Positions 23,129 to 31,902 are shown, numbered from the stretch's first letter. The stretch: DNA of 64,000 nt from Anaerolineales bacterium (GCA_015075405.1 JABTUK010000005.1:62001-126000); one strand, 5' to 3'. Program-made: numbers and translations. The notes: a model not told the origin generated them from the letters alone.

Positions 23129-25135
23129 ATGACCATCAAACTAACCATCAATGATAAAGAAGTCGAAGTTCCGGCTGGAACCACCGTTTTACAGGCCGCT
23201 AAAAGGGCCGGCATTGATATTCCGACCCTGTGCGACCATCCCCACCTGACTCCCTACGGCGGCTGCCGCCTGTGCGTTGTCGAGGTAGAAGGGGTGCGCA
23301 CCCTGCAACCCTCGTGCACCTTGCCGGCGAGCCAGGGCATGGTGGTCCGCACCGATACCCCCAAAACGCGAGAGGCCCGCGAATTTGTGCTGACCCTGCT
23401 CTTTAGCGAGCGCAACCACTTTTGTATGTACTGCCAGATGAGCGGCGGCGACTGCGAATTACAGAACGCCGCTTACGGCGAAGGGATGACCCACTGGCCG
23501 CTGCAACCCAATTGGCAGCCCTACCCGGTTGACGCCTCGCACCCTTATTTTGTGCTGGATCACAACCGCTGTATTTTGTGCCGGCGCTGCGTCCGTGCCT
23601 GCGGCGAGTTGGTGGGCAACTTTACCCTGGGGGTGCAGGAGCGCGGCGCGGCCAGTATTTTGGTGGCCGACCTGGATGTGCCACTGGGCCAAAGCACCTG
23701 CGTCTCCTGCGGTACTTGCCTGCAAGTCTGTCCCACCGGGGCGATTATTGACCGGGACAGCGCCTATCGGGGGCACGAAACGCAGGTCCAGCGGATCAAG
23801 AGTACCTGTACCGGCTGCAGCGTGGGCTGCGGGATTGAGCTGCTGGTGCGCGACAACCACCTGCTGCGGATTGAGGGCAATTGGGATGCGCCGGTCAATG
23901 AGGGCGTTTTGTGTGAAAAAGGCCGCTTCCAACCGCTCAAAGAGAAACGCGAGCGCATCTTGACCCCCCTGGTGCGTCGAAATGGCGCTTTAAAGGCGAG
24001 CACCTGGGCCGAGGCTTTGAGCACAGTTGCCGGTAAGTTGAAACCGCTGGTGGGTCAGAACGGGCACGGCGTGGCCGCCCTCGCTTCAACCCGGCTGCCG
24101 GCTGAAGCGCTGTACACCTTCAAACAGCTTTTTGCCACCCAGATGGGCAGCGAGATGGTGACCAGCATTGAAGAGGGCGTGACCACTGCCTTACCCGGCG
24201 CGGTGGCCCAGGAACTTGGTCAATCGTTTGAAGGCAACCTGAGCGCTCTCAAAACGGCGGATTGTGTCCTGGCAATTGGGGTGGATTTGGTTGACAATCA
24301 CCAGGTAGCCGGTTTCATGGTTAAACGTAATCTACCCAAGGGAACCAGCCTGATTGTCATTGACCCCTTTGATAACAAACTGCATAACCTGGCCGACTTC
24401 TCGCTGCGGCCCCAAAAAGGCTCAGATTATGAGCTGCTTATGGGGCTGATAGCTGAAATTACCCATTTGGACCTGAGCAAAGGTCAACTTGACCAACCCA
24501 TTGACCTGACGAAATATGATCCGGCTACGGTAAGCCAGACGACCGGCATCCCGGCAGAAACCATTAAGGCCGTCGCCCAACGGCTGGCGGCGGCTCAAAA
24601 ACCGGCTATTGTCTACGGCAAAGGGGTGACTCGAAGCGACTCCCCCGCCGTGTTGAAAGCTCTGCTGAACCTGGCCCGGCTGGTGGGCGCGCTGACCCCA
24701 GATGGCTCAACCGTGCTCAGCCTCAAAGGCGAGGCCAACAGCTTGGCGGCGCACCTGTATGGACTGGACAAAACGTTCCAGGTTCACGATCAACAGGTAG
24801 CCTACCTGGCTTTGGGCGATGATTATGCCAGCCAACGTCTGCTCCAGCGGCTGGAGGCTGTGCCTTTTAAGGTGGTGCAGGCCAGTTATGCGTCGCCGTT
24901 AACGGCCATAGCCGACGTGGTTTTACCGGCGGAAATGTGGGCCGAACAAGAAGGGCACTTTTTGAACCTGGAGGGCCGGCTGCAAACGGTTCAGCGTGGG
25001 CTGACGCCGCCGGAGGAGGTTCGCTCGCACGTGGACATTCTGGAAGCGATTGCGGCGCAGTTGGACTTTAGCCCGGACCCGACCTGGCAGGATGAATTAA
25101 AGAAACGTGTGCCAACAAATGCCTTGATTAGGTGA
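23129..25135 (+). CDS. NuoG-like iron-sulfur subunit of the second hydrogenase
   Basis: A 668-residue protein. Residues 1-225 equal HoxU: [2Fe-2S] ligands C35, C46, C49 and C63, a His/Cys cluster (NHFCMYCQMSGGDCELQ) and two ferredoxin clusters (NRCILCRRCVRAC, TCVSCGTCLQVCPTG). From about 226 it continues as a NuoG/molybdopterin-oxidoreductase domain with another [4Fe-4S] motif (CTGCSVGCGI, LCEKGRF) and a roughly 390-residue fold too short for a working formate dehydrogenase. No [FeFe] H-cluster motif (TSCCP) is present. It probably wires the flavin subunit to the small subunit; the extra domain may be structural. Confidence 0.88.
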   Translation: MTIKLTINDKEVEVPAGTTVLQAAKRAGIDIPTLCDHPHLTPYGGCRLCVVEVEGVRTLQPSCTLPASQGMVVRTDTPKTREAREFVLTLLFSERNHFCMYCQMSGGDCELQNAAYGEGMTHWPLQPNWQPYPVDASHPYFVLDHNRCILCRRCVRACGELVGNFTLGVQERGAASILVADLDVPLGQSTCVSCGTCLQVCPTGAIIDRDSAYRGHETQVQRIKSTCTGCSVGCGIELLVRDNHLLRIEGNWDAPVNEGVLCEKGRFQPLKEKRERILTPLVRRNGALKASTWAEALSTVAGKLKPLVGQNGHGVAALASTRLPAEALYTFKQLFATQMGSEMVTSIEEGVTTALPGAVAQELGQSFEGNLSALKTADCVLAIGVDLVDNHQVAGFMVKRNLPKGTSLIVIDPFDNKLHNLADFSLRPQKGSDYELLMGLIAEITHLDLSKGQLDQPIDLTKYDPATVSQTTGIPAETIKAVAQRLAAAQKPAIVYGKGVTRSDSPAVLKALLNLARLVGALTPDGSTVLSLKGEANSLAAHLYGLDKTFQVHDQQVAYLALGDDYASQRLLQRLEAVPFKVVQASYASPLTAIADVVLPAEMWAEQEGHFLNLEGRLQTVQRGLTPPEEVRSHVDILEAIAAQLDFSPDPTWQDELKKRVPTNALIR

Positions 25136-25136
25136 A

Positions 25137-25173
25137 ACGTGACTTGACACCTGACACGTGACACTACTGACGA
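25137..25173. repeat. Tandem TGACACG-type heptamers
   Basis: CGTGACT, TGACACC, TGACACG and TGACACT follow one another directly between the NuoG-like stop and the small-subunit start. There is no full reverse-complement arm. Related words recur at 30904-30948. Confidence 0.55.
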
Positions 25174-25186
25174 AGGAGCGTCTAAG

Positions 25187-25729
25187 ATGGCAAAACCCAA
25201 AGTTTCTAGTGATTGGCTGGCGGCGTGCGCCGGCTGCCATATGTCGCTGTTGGATATGGATGAACGGATTATCAAACTGGCCGAATTGGCCGATATTCGG
25301 GCCACCCCCATCACCGATTTGAAGGAGCCGGATGAGAGCGGCGTTGATGTAGGAATTTTGACCGGGGCAGTCAATACCACCACCAACGAAGAGGTGGCTC
25401 AGCGCATGCGCCAACGCTGCAAAACGCTGGTGGCCCTGGGTGACTGCGCGGTTTTTGGCGGGGTTGTGGCCATGCGTAACTTCTTTAAGCTAGATGAGAC
25501 GCTGCGCCGGGCCTATATCGAAACCGAAAGCACCGACGCCGCAGGCAAAATCCCCCGCAGCCCTGAACTGGGCGTGCCGACCGAAGTGAGAGCCGTCGGC
25601 GAGGTGGTCAAGGTAGACATCTGTATTCCCGGCTGTCCGCCGGACGCCGACGTGATTTTCTATGCGTTGAGTGAATTGGCCCAAGGACGCCAGCCAGAAA
25701 TCAAAGGCGACAAGCTGCATTGGCATTAA
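25187..25729 (+). CDS. [NiFe]-hydrogenase small subunit, second enzyme
   Basis: A 180-residue short small subunit with one [4Fe-4S] cluster: C14 and C17 (ACAGCHMSLLD), the Cys in LGDCAVFGGV and the Cys in PGCPPDAD. It lacks a signal peptide and extra clusters, as in cytoplasmic group 3 enzymes. It is clearly diverged from HoxY at 8506 but shares its plan. A GAAGGAG ribosome-binding site precedes the ATG. Confidence 0.93.
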   Translation: MAKPKVSSDWLAACAGCHMSLLDMDERIIKLAELADIRATPITDLKEPDESGVDVGILTGAVNTTTNEEVAQRMRQRCKTLVALGDCAVFGGVVAMRNFFKLDETLRRAYIETESTDAAGKIPRSPELGVPTEVRAVGEVVKVDICIPGCPPDADVIFYALSELAQGRQPEIKGDKLHWH

Positions 25730-25731
25730 GC

Positions 25732-25806
25732 AGGGAGTAAGGAGTAAGGAGTAAGGAGTAGGGGAGAAGAAAAATCCCTACTCCCTACTGCCTACTACCT
25801 ACTCCT
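25732..25806. repeat. Heptamer-phased hairpin between hydrogenase subunit genes
   Basis: GGGAGTA, AGGAGTA, AGGAGTA, AGGAGTA, then GGGGAGAAG, and on the right CCCTACT, CCCTACT, GCCTACT, ACCTACT, CCT. It is the same word family as the outer arms at 21299-21454 and lies just before the large-subunit ribosome-binding site. Confidence 0.8.
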
Positions 25807-25822
25807 TTTATGGAGGATGATG

Positions 25823-27256
25823 ATGTCGGTACAAAAAATTACGATTGAGCCGGTCACGCGGATCGAGGGACACGCCAAGGTGACGGTTCACCTGGACGAA
25901 CGCGGTGAGGTGGAGCAGGCCTTTTTCCACGTTAATGAATTTCGCGGTTTTGAAAAGTTTTGTGAAGGGCGTATGGCTTTTGAGATGCCCATGATTACCC
26001 CGCGCATTTGCGGCATTTGTCCGGTTAGCCATCACCTGGCTGCGGCCAAAGCGTGCGATGAGCTGGTGGGGTCGCCGCCGCCGCGGCCGGCGGCGCTGCT
26101 GCGCGAATTGATGCACATGGGCCAGATCATCCAGAGCCATGGGATGCACTTTTTTGAGCTGGCCGGCCCCGACCTGCTGCTGGGCTTTGACGCCGACCCG
26201 GCCATTCGCAACGTGGTTGGGCTAATCCAGGCCAACCCCGACCTGGCTTTGAAAGCGGTCAAACTGCGCAAATTTGGGCAGGAGATCATCCGCACCCTGG
26301 GCGGGCGGAAAGTTCACCCCAACTTTGCTGTGCCGGGTGGGGTCAACAAAACCCTGCAAACCGCCGAGCGGGATTCGATTCTGGCGGAGGTGGACGAAGC
26401 GATTGGGGCAATCCAAATTGGCCTCTCGATTATGAAGGATTGGGCCGCCAAAAATACGGAGGATGTTAACAAATTTGCTGTTTTTTCCTCCGGTTATTTC
26501 GGGCTGGTCACGCCGGAAGGCGGCCTGGAATTATATGATGGCGCTTGCCGTTTGATTGATGCTAACGGGCATCTGCTGGAAGAGTTCGCGGGGCGCAATT
26601 ATCTGGATTATATCGCCGAACACGTCGAGGATTGGTCTTATCTAAAGTTCCCCTACTACAAAAAGCTGGGCTGGCCCGGCGGCGTCTACCGGGTGGGGCC
26701 GTTGGGCCGTTTGAATGTGGCTCAAAAAACCGGCACACCGCTGGCCGAGGCAGAACTCAAGCAGTTCAAGGCATTGAACAACGGCCAGCCGGTTGAGAAT
26801 ACGCTCTTTTATCATTACGCCCGGCTCATCGAAGCCCTGTTCGCGGCTGAACGGGTCAAAATCTTGCTGGATGATCCCGATATTCTCAGCCAAGATATTC
26901 TGAACACCCGCCGCGACTTCAAAGGCGAAGGCGTCGGGGTGATCGAAGCGCCGCGGGGGACGCTGTTCCACCATTATTGGGCGGATGCCGATGGCAAACT
27001 GGAGCGGGTCAACCTGATTGTGGCGACCGGGCACAACAACTGGGCTATGAGCAAAGCGGTAGATAGTGTAGCCAAAACCTACATTCACGGTCAGAACGGC
27101 CAGGTGGCGGAGGGACTGCTCAACCGGGTGGAGGCGGCGATTCGAGCCTACGACCCCTGCCTGTCCTGCTCAACCCATGCGGTGGGGCAGATGCCGATCA
27201 TCGTTGAGGTGATGGATGCAGGTGGTGTGGTGGTTAACACCTTGCGCAGAGAATAA
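25823..27256 (+). CDS. [NiFe]-hydrogenase large subunit, second enzyme
   Basis: Catalytic subunit of 477 residues. L1 motif RICGICPVSHHLA with C63 and C66; L2 motif DPCLSCSTHAVGQMP near the end with both Cys; a C-terminal tail of about 25 residues after the His, the usual endopeptidase substrate. Sequence features place it with group 3d HoxH, like the first enzyme. Three consecutive ATG codons occur at 25817, 25820 and 25823; the last has the best spacing to GGAGG at 25812-25816. Confidence 0.94.
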   Translation: MSVQKITIEPVTRIEGHAKVTVHLDERGEVEQAFFHVNEFRGFEKFCEGRMAFEMPMITPRICGICPVSHHLAAAKACDELVGSPPPRPAALLRELMHMGQIIQSHGMHFFELAGPDLLLGFDADPAIRNVVGLIQANPDLALKAVKLRKFGQEIIRTLGGRKVHPNFAVPGGVNKTLQTAERDSILAEVDEAIGAIQIGLSIMKDWAAKNTEDVNKFAVFSSGYFGLVTPEGGLELYDGACRLIDANGHLLEEFAGRNYLDYIAEHVEDWSYLKFPYYKKLGWPGGVYRVGPLGRLNVAQKTGTPLAEAELKQFKALNNGQPVENTLFYHYARLIEALFAAERVKILLDDPDILSQDILNTRRDFKGEGVGVIEAPRGTLFHHYWADADGKLERVNLIVATGHNNWAMSKAVDSVAKTYIHGQNGQVAEGLLNRVEAAIRAYDPCLSCSTHAVGQMPIIVEVMDAGGVVVNTLRRE

Positions 27257-27263
27257 AAACCTG

Positions 27264-27803
27264 ATGCCAAAGATTCTAATCCTCGGCTATGGCAACCCCG
27301 ACCGGGAAGACGACGGGGTGGCCTGGCATGTGCTGCAAAAATTAGCGCACTATTTCAACCGGCCTATCACCACGATGGACAGCCTTGAATTTGACCATCA
27401 AAGTGGTCACGTTTCCTCGCCCGCTTCGCGTCGCCTCCCCGCCTCCCCCGACCTGGCCTTTGCCCTGCAACTGGCCCCCGAAATGGCCGAGGTGCTGGCC
27501 CAATACCAGCAGGTCTGTTTTATTGATGCCCACACCGGCGCATTTCCCGAAGAAATCCGGCTGGCTCGGCTGGAACCGGGCTACCAAAGCTCACCCTTTA
27601 CCCATCATTTAACGGCAGAAAGCTGTCTGTCCCTGGCCCAAACTCTGTACGGCCATGCCCCAGACGGCGTACTAATTTCGATCCGGGGGTACAGTTTTGG
27701 TTATGGGGTTGAATTATCTGAGCCAACGGCGCTGCTGGTCGAGCCGGCAGTGGAGCGGATTGTCAATTGGGTGGTTCAGTGTAGGGAGAAGGTCAAAGTT
27801 TAG
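27264..27803 (+). CDS. Hydrogenase maturation endopeptidase, second enzyme
   Basis: HycI/HoxW-type protease of 179 residues, starting MPKILILGYGNPDREDDGVAW with the metal-binding Asp/Glu region, then CFIDAHTG and SPFTHHLTAES. It begins 7 bases after the large-subunit stop. A Ser/Pro/Arg-rich insert (HVSSPASRRLPASP, coded by a C-rich stretch at 27410-27460) interrupts the domain between two conserved strands and may be a degenerate in-frame repeat. Confidence 0.87.
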   Translation: MPKILILGYGNPDREDDGVAWHVLQKLAHYFNRPITTMDSLEFDHQSGHVSSPASRRLPASPDLAFALQLAPEMAEVLAQYQQVCFIDAHTGAFPEEIRLARLEPGYQSSPFTHHLTAESCLSLAQTLYGHAPDGVLISIRGYSFGYGVELSEPTALLVEPAVERIVNWVVQCREKVKV

Positions 27804-27846
27804 CCAAGAACCCCAAAAATCAAATGAGATGTGTCGTTTCAATTGA

Positions 27847-27858
27847 TGACATGTGTCA
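27847..27858. promoter_or_regulatory. CRP/FNR-like palindrome upstream of hypA
   Basis: TGA-CATGTG-TCA, a perfect TGACA-N2-TGTCA palindrome, in the gap before hypAB. It lies upstream of a terminator-like hairpin, so either the promoter it controls is attenuated or it acts from further away. Confidence 0.5.
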
Positions 27859-27873
27859 CTGACAAATAACAAC

Positions 27874-27911
27874 ACCCTGGCTTATACTTTAGTAAAGTCA
27901 GGGTATTTTTT
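27874..27911 (+). terminator. Probable intrinsic terminator after the second hydrogenase operon
   Basis: ACCCTG...CAGGGT with an inner ACTTT-AGT-AAAGT stem, followed by a run of six T (27906-27911). The left strand has a 6-base bulge. Confidence 0.6.
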
Positions 27912-27918
27912 AATGACT

Positions 27919-28019
27919 GCTCAGACATGTCATTTCGACCGAAGAGAGAAATCCCTCAAGTTATGTAGCGCCCTGGGGATTTCTCGGCCTATGGCCTCGA
28001 AATGACATGGAGGCTGAGC
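27919..28019. repeat. Dispersed palindrome of the TGTCATTTCGA type
   Basis: GCTCAG at 27919 pairs with CTGAGC at 28014, and GACATGTCATTTCGA with TCGAAATGACATG, enclosing GAGAAATCCC/GGGGATTTCTC. Repeats of this kind are widespread in intergenic DNA of many anaerobes (from memory). The element fills most of the gap before hypA. Confidence 0.7.
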
Positions 28020-28035
28020 AGTTACTATTTTTATC

Positions 28036-28398
28036 ATGCACGAACTGGCAGTAACCGAAGGAATTTTAAAAACAGCGCTGGCCGCCACCGAGCAAAACGG
28101 GGCCAGGGCGATTACGGCGATTGATCTGGTGATCGGCGAATTGAGCAGCATTGTGGATGACTCGGTCCAGTTCTATTTCGACGCGCTGAGCCAGGGCACG
28201 TTAGCCGAAGGAGCCAGGCTGCGGTTTCGGCGCATCTCCGCCACGGCTCACTGTAGGAGCTGTGACCGCCAGTTTTCAGTCAAAGCCCCCCTGGAACCCC
28301 TCTGCCCTGTCTGCGGCAGCGCCCGCTTGCAGGTGACCGGGGGGAAAGAATTTTATGTGGAGAGTATCGAGGTAAAAGATGAAAATTCCGGTAGTTGA
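28036..28398 (+). CDS. hypA: Nickel-insertion zinc protein HypA
   Basis: Accessory protein that delivers nickel to [NiFe]-hydrogenase with HypB. The N-terminal MHEL binds nickel; the zinc site is C73, C76, C90 and C93 (CRSC, CPVC). Length 120 residues, standard. The hypB start lies 20 bases before its stop. No hypC, hypD, hypE or hypF is seen in the window, so those must be elsewhere for the hydrogenases to mature. Confidence 0.95.
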   Translation: MHELAVTEGILKTALAATEQNGARAITAIDLVIGELSSIVDDSVQFYFDALSQGTLAEGARLRFRRISATAHCRSCDRQFSVKAPLEPLCPVCGSARLQVTGGKEFYVESIEVKDENSGS

Positions 28399-29050
28399 GA
28401 ATATTTTGAACGCCAACGATCAAATCGCCGAGGCCAATCGGGCTGATTTTGAGGCCGCCGGCGTGTTTGTCTTAAATTTAATGGCTTCGCCGGGAGCGGG
28501 CAAAACCAGTTTTATTCTGGCTACGCTCGACCGGCTTTCGCCCCAACTGCGCCCCGGCGTGATCGAAGGCGATTTGGCTTCGCGGATTGATGCCGATACC
28601 ATTGGGGCGCGCGGAGTGCCGGTAGTCCAAATCAACACCGGCGGGGGCTGCCACCTGGACGCGCCGATGATTCGCACCGCGCTGCCCGAGCTGCCGTTAG
28701 CGCAGTTGGATTTGCTCTTTATCGAAAATGTAGGCAACCTGGTTTGTCCGGCCAACTTTGCGCTGGGGGCAGACCGGGCGGTGGTCATCGCCAGCGTGCC
28801 GGAGGGGCACGACAAGCCCTATAAATATCCGGGCATCTTTGCCAGCGCCGATGTAGTCATCCTTAACAAGATTGACCTCCTGGATGTCTTCAATTTTGAC
28901 CTGGATTATTTCCGGCGGGGCCTGGAAATGGTCAACCCCGATGTGCCCTGTTTTTACCTCTCCTGCCGTACCGGGGCCGGTATGTCAGAGTGGGTTGCCT
29001 GGCTGTTGAGCCAGTTGCCGGCAATCAGGCCCCAAACCCTCAACAAATAA
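28379..29050 (+). CDS. hypB: Hydrogenase nickel-incorporation GTPase HypB
   Basis: SIMIBI-class GTPase that powers nickel insertion. The 223 residues show the P-loop SPGAGKTSF (about 37-45), EGDLASRIDA, the metal-binding GGGCHLDA, FIENVGNLVCP and NKIDLLD. There is no N-terminal CxxCGC or His-rich nickel-storage tail. It overlaps hypA by 20 bases and is followed by a strong terminator. Confidence 0.95.
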   Translation: MKIPVVENILNANDQIAEANRADFEAAGVFVLNLMASPGAGKTSFILATLDRLSPQLRPGVIEGDLASRIDADTIGARGVPVVQINTGGGCHLDAPMIRTALPELPLAQLDLLFIENVGNLVCPANFALGADRAVVIASVPEGHDKPYKYPGIFASADVVILNKIDLLDVFNFDLDYFRRGLEMVNPDVPCFYLSCRTGAGMSEWVAWLLSQLPAIRPQTLNK

Positions 29051-29067
29051 ATTGGCGATTGCAAATT

Positions 29068-29125
29068 GGAGTCCAAAGCTTGCTTTGATGATCTAACCAA
29101 AGCAAGCTTTGGACTCCGTTTTTTT
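29068..29125. terminator. Strong bidirectional intrinsic terminator
   Basis: A perfect 19-bp stem (GGAGTCCAAAGCTTGCTTT at 29068-29086 with its complement at 29099-29117), a 12-base loop and seven T at 29119-29125. It lies between the converging hypB and protease genes; the T run touches the protease stop codon. A matching A run on the left is absent, so it should work best in the plus direction. Confidence 0.88.
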
Positions 29126-29750
29126 AAATGAACACCAGCGAGGGTTCCGGCGAGACCAGACTGGGGGAGCCGAGAGCCTGGCGCAAGAAGTTTTTCACTT
29201 GCTGGACCGGCACGGCCAGTCCCACCTCCGGGCCGGTGATCATCGTATTGATGCCGACCAGCCGGCCCTGCGCATCCACCAACGGCCCGCCCGAATGTCC
29301 GGGCCGGAGATGCAGCCCAACCTGGATAAACTCGCTCCGGCTGGCCGGCATTTCCGGTGGCCGGCCGCTGTCAATTACAATTCCAGCCGTCGCCGCGCCC
29401 AACACCCCCCAGGGATGCCCCAAAGCCAGCACCCACTGGCCGGGTTTGAGCTGCTTTGAATCGCCCACGGCAATGGTGGGCAGATTGTTGGCGTCCACCG
29501 AGAGCGCGGCCAGGTCACGCCCGGCGTCGGTGGCCAAGAGACGGGCCGGCAGGGTCCGTCCATCGGGCAAGGTCACTTGCAGATGGTCACGTCCGGCAAC
29601 AACGTGGGCATTGGTCACAATCAACCCATCCGCGTGCCAGATAGTCCCCGCCCCCGCGCCCCGGCCATTGCTGATTTGCACCAGGCTGCGCCGCACCTTT
29701 TCGACAATCGCCGACATATCGCCATTCAATTGTTGCCATAAGTTAGACAT
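29124..29750 (-). CDS. Trypsin-like serine protease, cytoplasmic form
   Basis: A 208-residue S1C/HtrA-like protease domain. The triad is visible as His in VTNAHVVA, Asp in GRDLAAL and Ser in PGHSGGPL (His where most have Asn before Ser). There is no signal peptide, membrane anchor or PDZ domain. It is followed upstream by a second such gene in the same direction, both next to hypAB; a link to hydrogenase biology is only positional. Confidence 0.88.
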   Translation of the reverse strand: MSNLWQQLNGDMSAIVEKVRRSLVQISNGRGAGAGTIWHADGLIVTNAHVVAGRDHLQVTLPDGRTLPARLLATDAGRDLAALSVDANNLPTIAVGDSKQLKPGQWVLALGHPWGVLGAATAGIVIDSGRPPEMPASRSEFIQVGLHLRPGHSGGPLVDAQGRLVGINTMITGPEVGLAVPVQQVKNFLRQALGSPSLVSPEPSLVFI

Positions 29751-29766
29751 TTTTAGACCTCTAACA

Positions 29767-29793
29767 ATTTACGATTTACGATTTACGATTAAA
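29767..29793. repeat. Tandem ATTTACG heptamers
   Basis: Three copies of ATTTACG in a row plus ATT, in the gap between the two protease genes. No reverse-complement arm follows. Confidence 0.65.
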
Positions 29794-29829
29794 GGCGTTG
29801 GTTTAGCCCAATCCAAAATCTAAAATCGG

Positions 29830-30723
29830 TTAGTTCCTTTCTCCTACAACTACACTCATTTCCTGAATCTGCCCCCCGCGCACGATTTTGAGCGTGATTG
29901 ACTTGCCCACCCGGTCAGAACTGAGGAGGGCCAGCAGGTCGTCGTGCTGCTGGACTGGCGACCCTTCCAGGGCGACGATGGTATCACCCAGTAGCAGCCC
30001 GCCCTGTTCCGCCGGACTGCCTGGCTCGACCGCTGCCAGAAGAAGGCCGGTTTCCTGGCCCAACTGCTGTTCCAGGGCGGCCGGCAGACGAACCGGCTGG
30101 GTATTCACCCCCAGATAGCCCCGGCGAATTTTGCCGTGCTGAACCAGCATGTCAACCACCCGGCGGATAGTGACGGTGGGGATGGTCAGACTAATTCCAC
30201 GAGCCAGGGCCGAGGTGTTCAACCCCAACAGTTGCCCGGCGGCGTTGATCAGCGGGCCGCCGGAAAAGCCGGGATACATGACCACATCGGTTTGAACATA
30301 TTGGTCAATCAAACCGCCTGCGCCGGTGCGCCAGTCGTTGCCCAGGGCGCTGATAATGCCCAGCGTGGCTTGAACAGTCTGGCCGGGCCGGCCCAGGGCT
30401 AAAACCAGGTGGCCGACCTGCATACTATCGGCGGCAGGGGTTAAAGGGGTTAAATTTTGGACGCTCGTGCGCAGCACGGCCAGATCGGTGGTGGGGTCGC
30501 GGCCAACCAGGGTGGCAGAAGCCGTTTGGCCGTCGGGCAAACCGATCTGAATGTTATCGTCCTTTTCGACGGTATGGTGGGCGGTCACCATTAAACCATC
30601 GGCGGACCAGATAATGCCGCTGGCAGCCAAGCGCCGCCGGGCTTCGACCCGGACAATACCGGAACTGGCGCTGGCAACAGTTTGAGCCATGGCCTTGGAT
30701 AAATTTTGTAAAGTCTCAGACAT
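29830..30723 (-). CDS. HtrA-like serine protease with PDZ domain
   Basis: A 297-residue protein: protease domain with His in VTAHHTV, Asp in TTDLAVL and Ser in PGFSGGPL, followed by a PDZ domain from about residue 200 (RRGYLGVNTQPV, EQGGLLLGDTIVALEGSPV). It lacks a signal peptide, unlike periplasmic DegP/DegS, so a cytoplasmic place is expected. It is paired with the PDZ-less protease encoded downstream and may be a functional partner. Confidence 0.9.
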   Translation of the reverse strand: MSETLQNLSKAMAQTVASASSGIVRVEARRRLAASGIIWSADGLMVTAHHTVEKDDNIQIGLPDGQTASATLVGRDPTTDLAVLRTSVQNLTPLTPAADSMQVGHLVLALGRPGQTVQATLGIISALGNDWRTGAGGLIDQYVQTDVVMYPGFSGGPLINAAGQLLGLNTSALARGISLTIPTVTIRRVVDMLVQHGKIRRGYLGVNTQPVRLPAALEQQLGQETGLLLAAVEPGSPAEQGGLLLGDTIVALEGSPVQQHDDLLALLSSDRVGKSITLKIVRGGQIQEMSVVVGERN

Positions 30724-30753
30724 GCGTTAATTCCTTTCGATTTTTGAGGGTTT

Positions 30754-30824
30754 GACCGGAGACGGGAGACCGGGGACCGGATTCAAAACTTCAACCCCGG
30801 TCTCCCGTCCCCGGTCCTCGGTCT
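30754..30824. repeat. Heptamer-phased hairpin, GACCGGA words
   Basis: GACCGGA, GACGGGA, GACCGGG, GACCGG on the left and CCCCGGTCTCCCGTCCCCGGTCCTCGGTC on the right. Same words as 10576-10643. It lies upstream of the HtrA-like gene. Confidence 0.8.
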
Positions 30825-30903
30825 TTGTTTGTGCTCATAGTTTAGCAGCACTGGCCGACAGGCGCATCAACCATCCGGTGAGGTTGCACCTGGAAAAATG
30901 GGT

Positions 30904-30948
30904 AGGTGACACGTGAACGTATCACGTGTCATGGGTCACGTGTCACGT
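30904..30948. repeat. Heptamer-phased hairpin, GTGTCAC words
   Basis: GGTGACA, CGTGAAC and GTATCAC on the left and GTGTCAT, GGGTCAC, GTGTCAC on the right, next to the 3' end of the response-regulator gene. Confidence 0.65.
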
Positions 30949-30955
30949 TTTACTG

Positions 30956-31624
30956 TTAAAGGAGAATGAGGCCGAGGCGCGTGGCCCGCACGACGGCATC
31001 GGTGCGGCTTTGGGCGTTGAGTTTGCTGAGGATGGCGTTGACGTGAAATTTAACGGTATGGTCGCTGATGTCGAGGCGGCGGGCGATGGCTTTGTTGGGC
31101 AAGCCTTCGGCCAGCAGTTGGAGCACTTCCAGTTCGCGGGGGGTCAGGGGATCGGTCAGGGGGGGCAGTTCGGTCTCCGGGGTAGACAGAACGGTAGCGG
31201 TCAGGCTGGGGTCAAGGGCGACCAATCCCTGGATAACGGCCAGCAGGGCGGCTTGAATTTTTTCGGGTTCGGCATGGCGGAGTAACAAGCTGCGCGCTCC
31301 GGCGGTCCAGGCCGGGTTGCTATAAGTTTCGTCGGGTAACAAGGCCACAATCGGCAGGCCAGCTTCGCGTAAATCGGCTAAACTGTCCAGACTGGTTGCG
31401 GCTGGATTGGAGCCGGGCCGAGGCGCGCTGGGGTCCCAGCCCAAATCAAAGAGCAGGACATCGGGCCGGTAGACATCGAGCTGAGTGGACAGGTCGGCTG
31501 TGACGGCAACGCGGCCGACAATCGTCAATTCAGGCTGTTCGGCCAGCAGGGTGGCTAACCCGGCCCGCGCCAGGGGGTCATCGGCGATAACGAGAACTCG
31601 TAATTGATTGGCCTGTGTCGGCAT
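30956..31624 (-). CDS. NarL/LuxR-type response regulator
   Basis: A 222-residue two-component regulator: receiver domain (residues 1-125) and a LuxR-type helix-turn-helix (LTPRELEVLQLLAEGLPNKAIARRL, SDHTVKFHVNAILSKL). The phosphoacceptor Asp is in VLLFDLGWD, but the conserved receiver Lys is Arg (ARSLLLRHA), suggesting altered phosphorylation. I start at ATG 31624, giving MPTQANQLRVLVIADDP; a longer reading adds 17 non-conserved residues. No kinase gene is adjacent. Confidence 0.87.
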   Translation of the reverse strand: MPTQANQLRVLVIADDPLARAGLATLLAEQPELTIVGRVAVTADLSTQLDVYRPDVLLFDLGWDPSAPRPGSNPAATSLDSLADLREAGLPIVALLPDETYSNPAWTAGARSLLLRHAEPEKIQAALLAVIQGLVALDPSLTATVLSTPETELPPLTDPLTPRELEVLQLLAEGLPNKAIARRLDISDHTVKFHVNAILSKLNAQSRTDAVVRATRLGLILL

Positions 31625-31902
31625 TATGGCCTGCCTGAAGCTAAGCTGCTTGATACTGGTTGCATTTACAGACAACTTTCTATTGCTTGCGCTTTCGAGT
31701 TAAACATCCCACCGTATCTTATTGACGAAAATTTGGACTTTTAGTTAACCTAAAACAGGCTATCTGGGCTATACCTATTTTTAGAAATTTATGTTACTTT
31801 AAGAAACAAGTCTGGGTAAAAATAATTGGTGGCGCAATTTTACCTAAAAAACCAAGTTTTACCTACCTGTCTATCAAAATTTTTTAGAAAGGAGAGATTG
31901 TC

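Noticed and set aside
23129..25135. [FeFe] hydrogenase catalytic subunit
   Set aside because: None of the H-cluster motifs (TSCCP, MPCxxK, MxCxxGC) is present; the C-terminal half is NuoG/molybdopterin-like.
23129..25135. Formate dehydrogenase catalytic subunit, suggested by the FNT channel nearby
   Set aside because: The molybdopterin-like part is only about 390 residues and I see no candidate active-site Sec/Cys; context is a hydrogenase operon.
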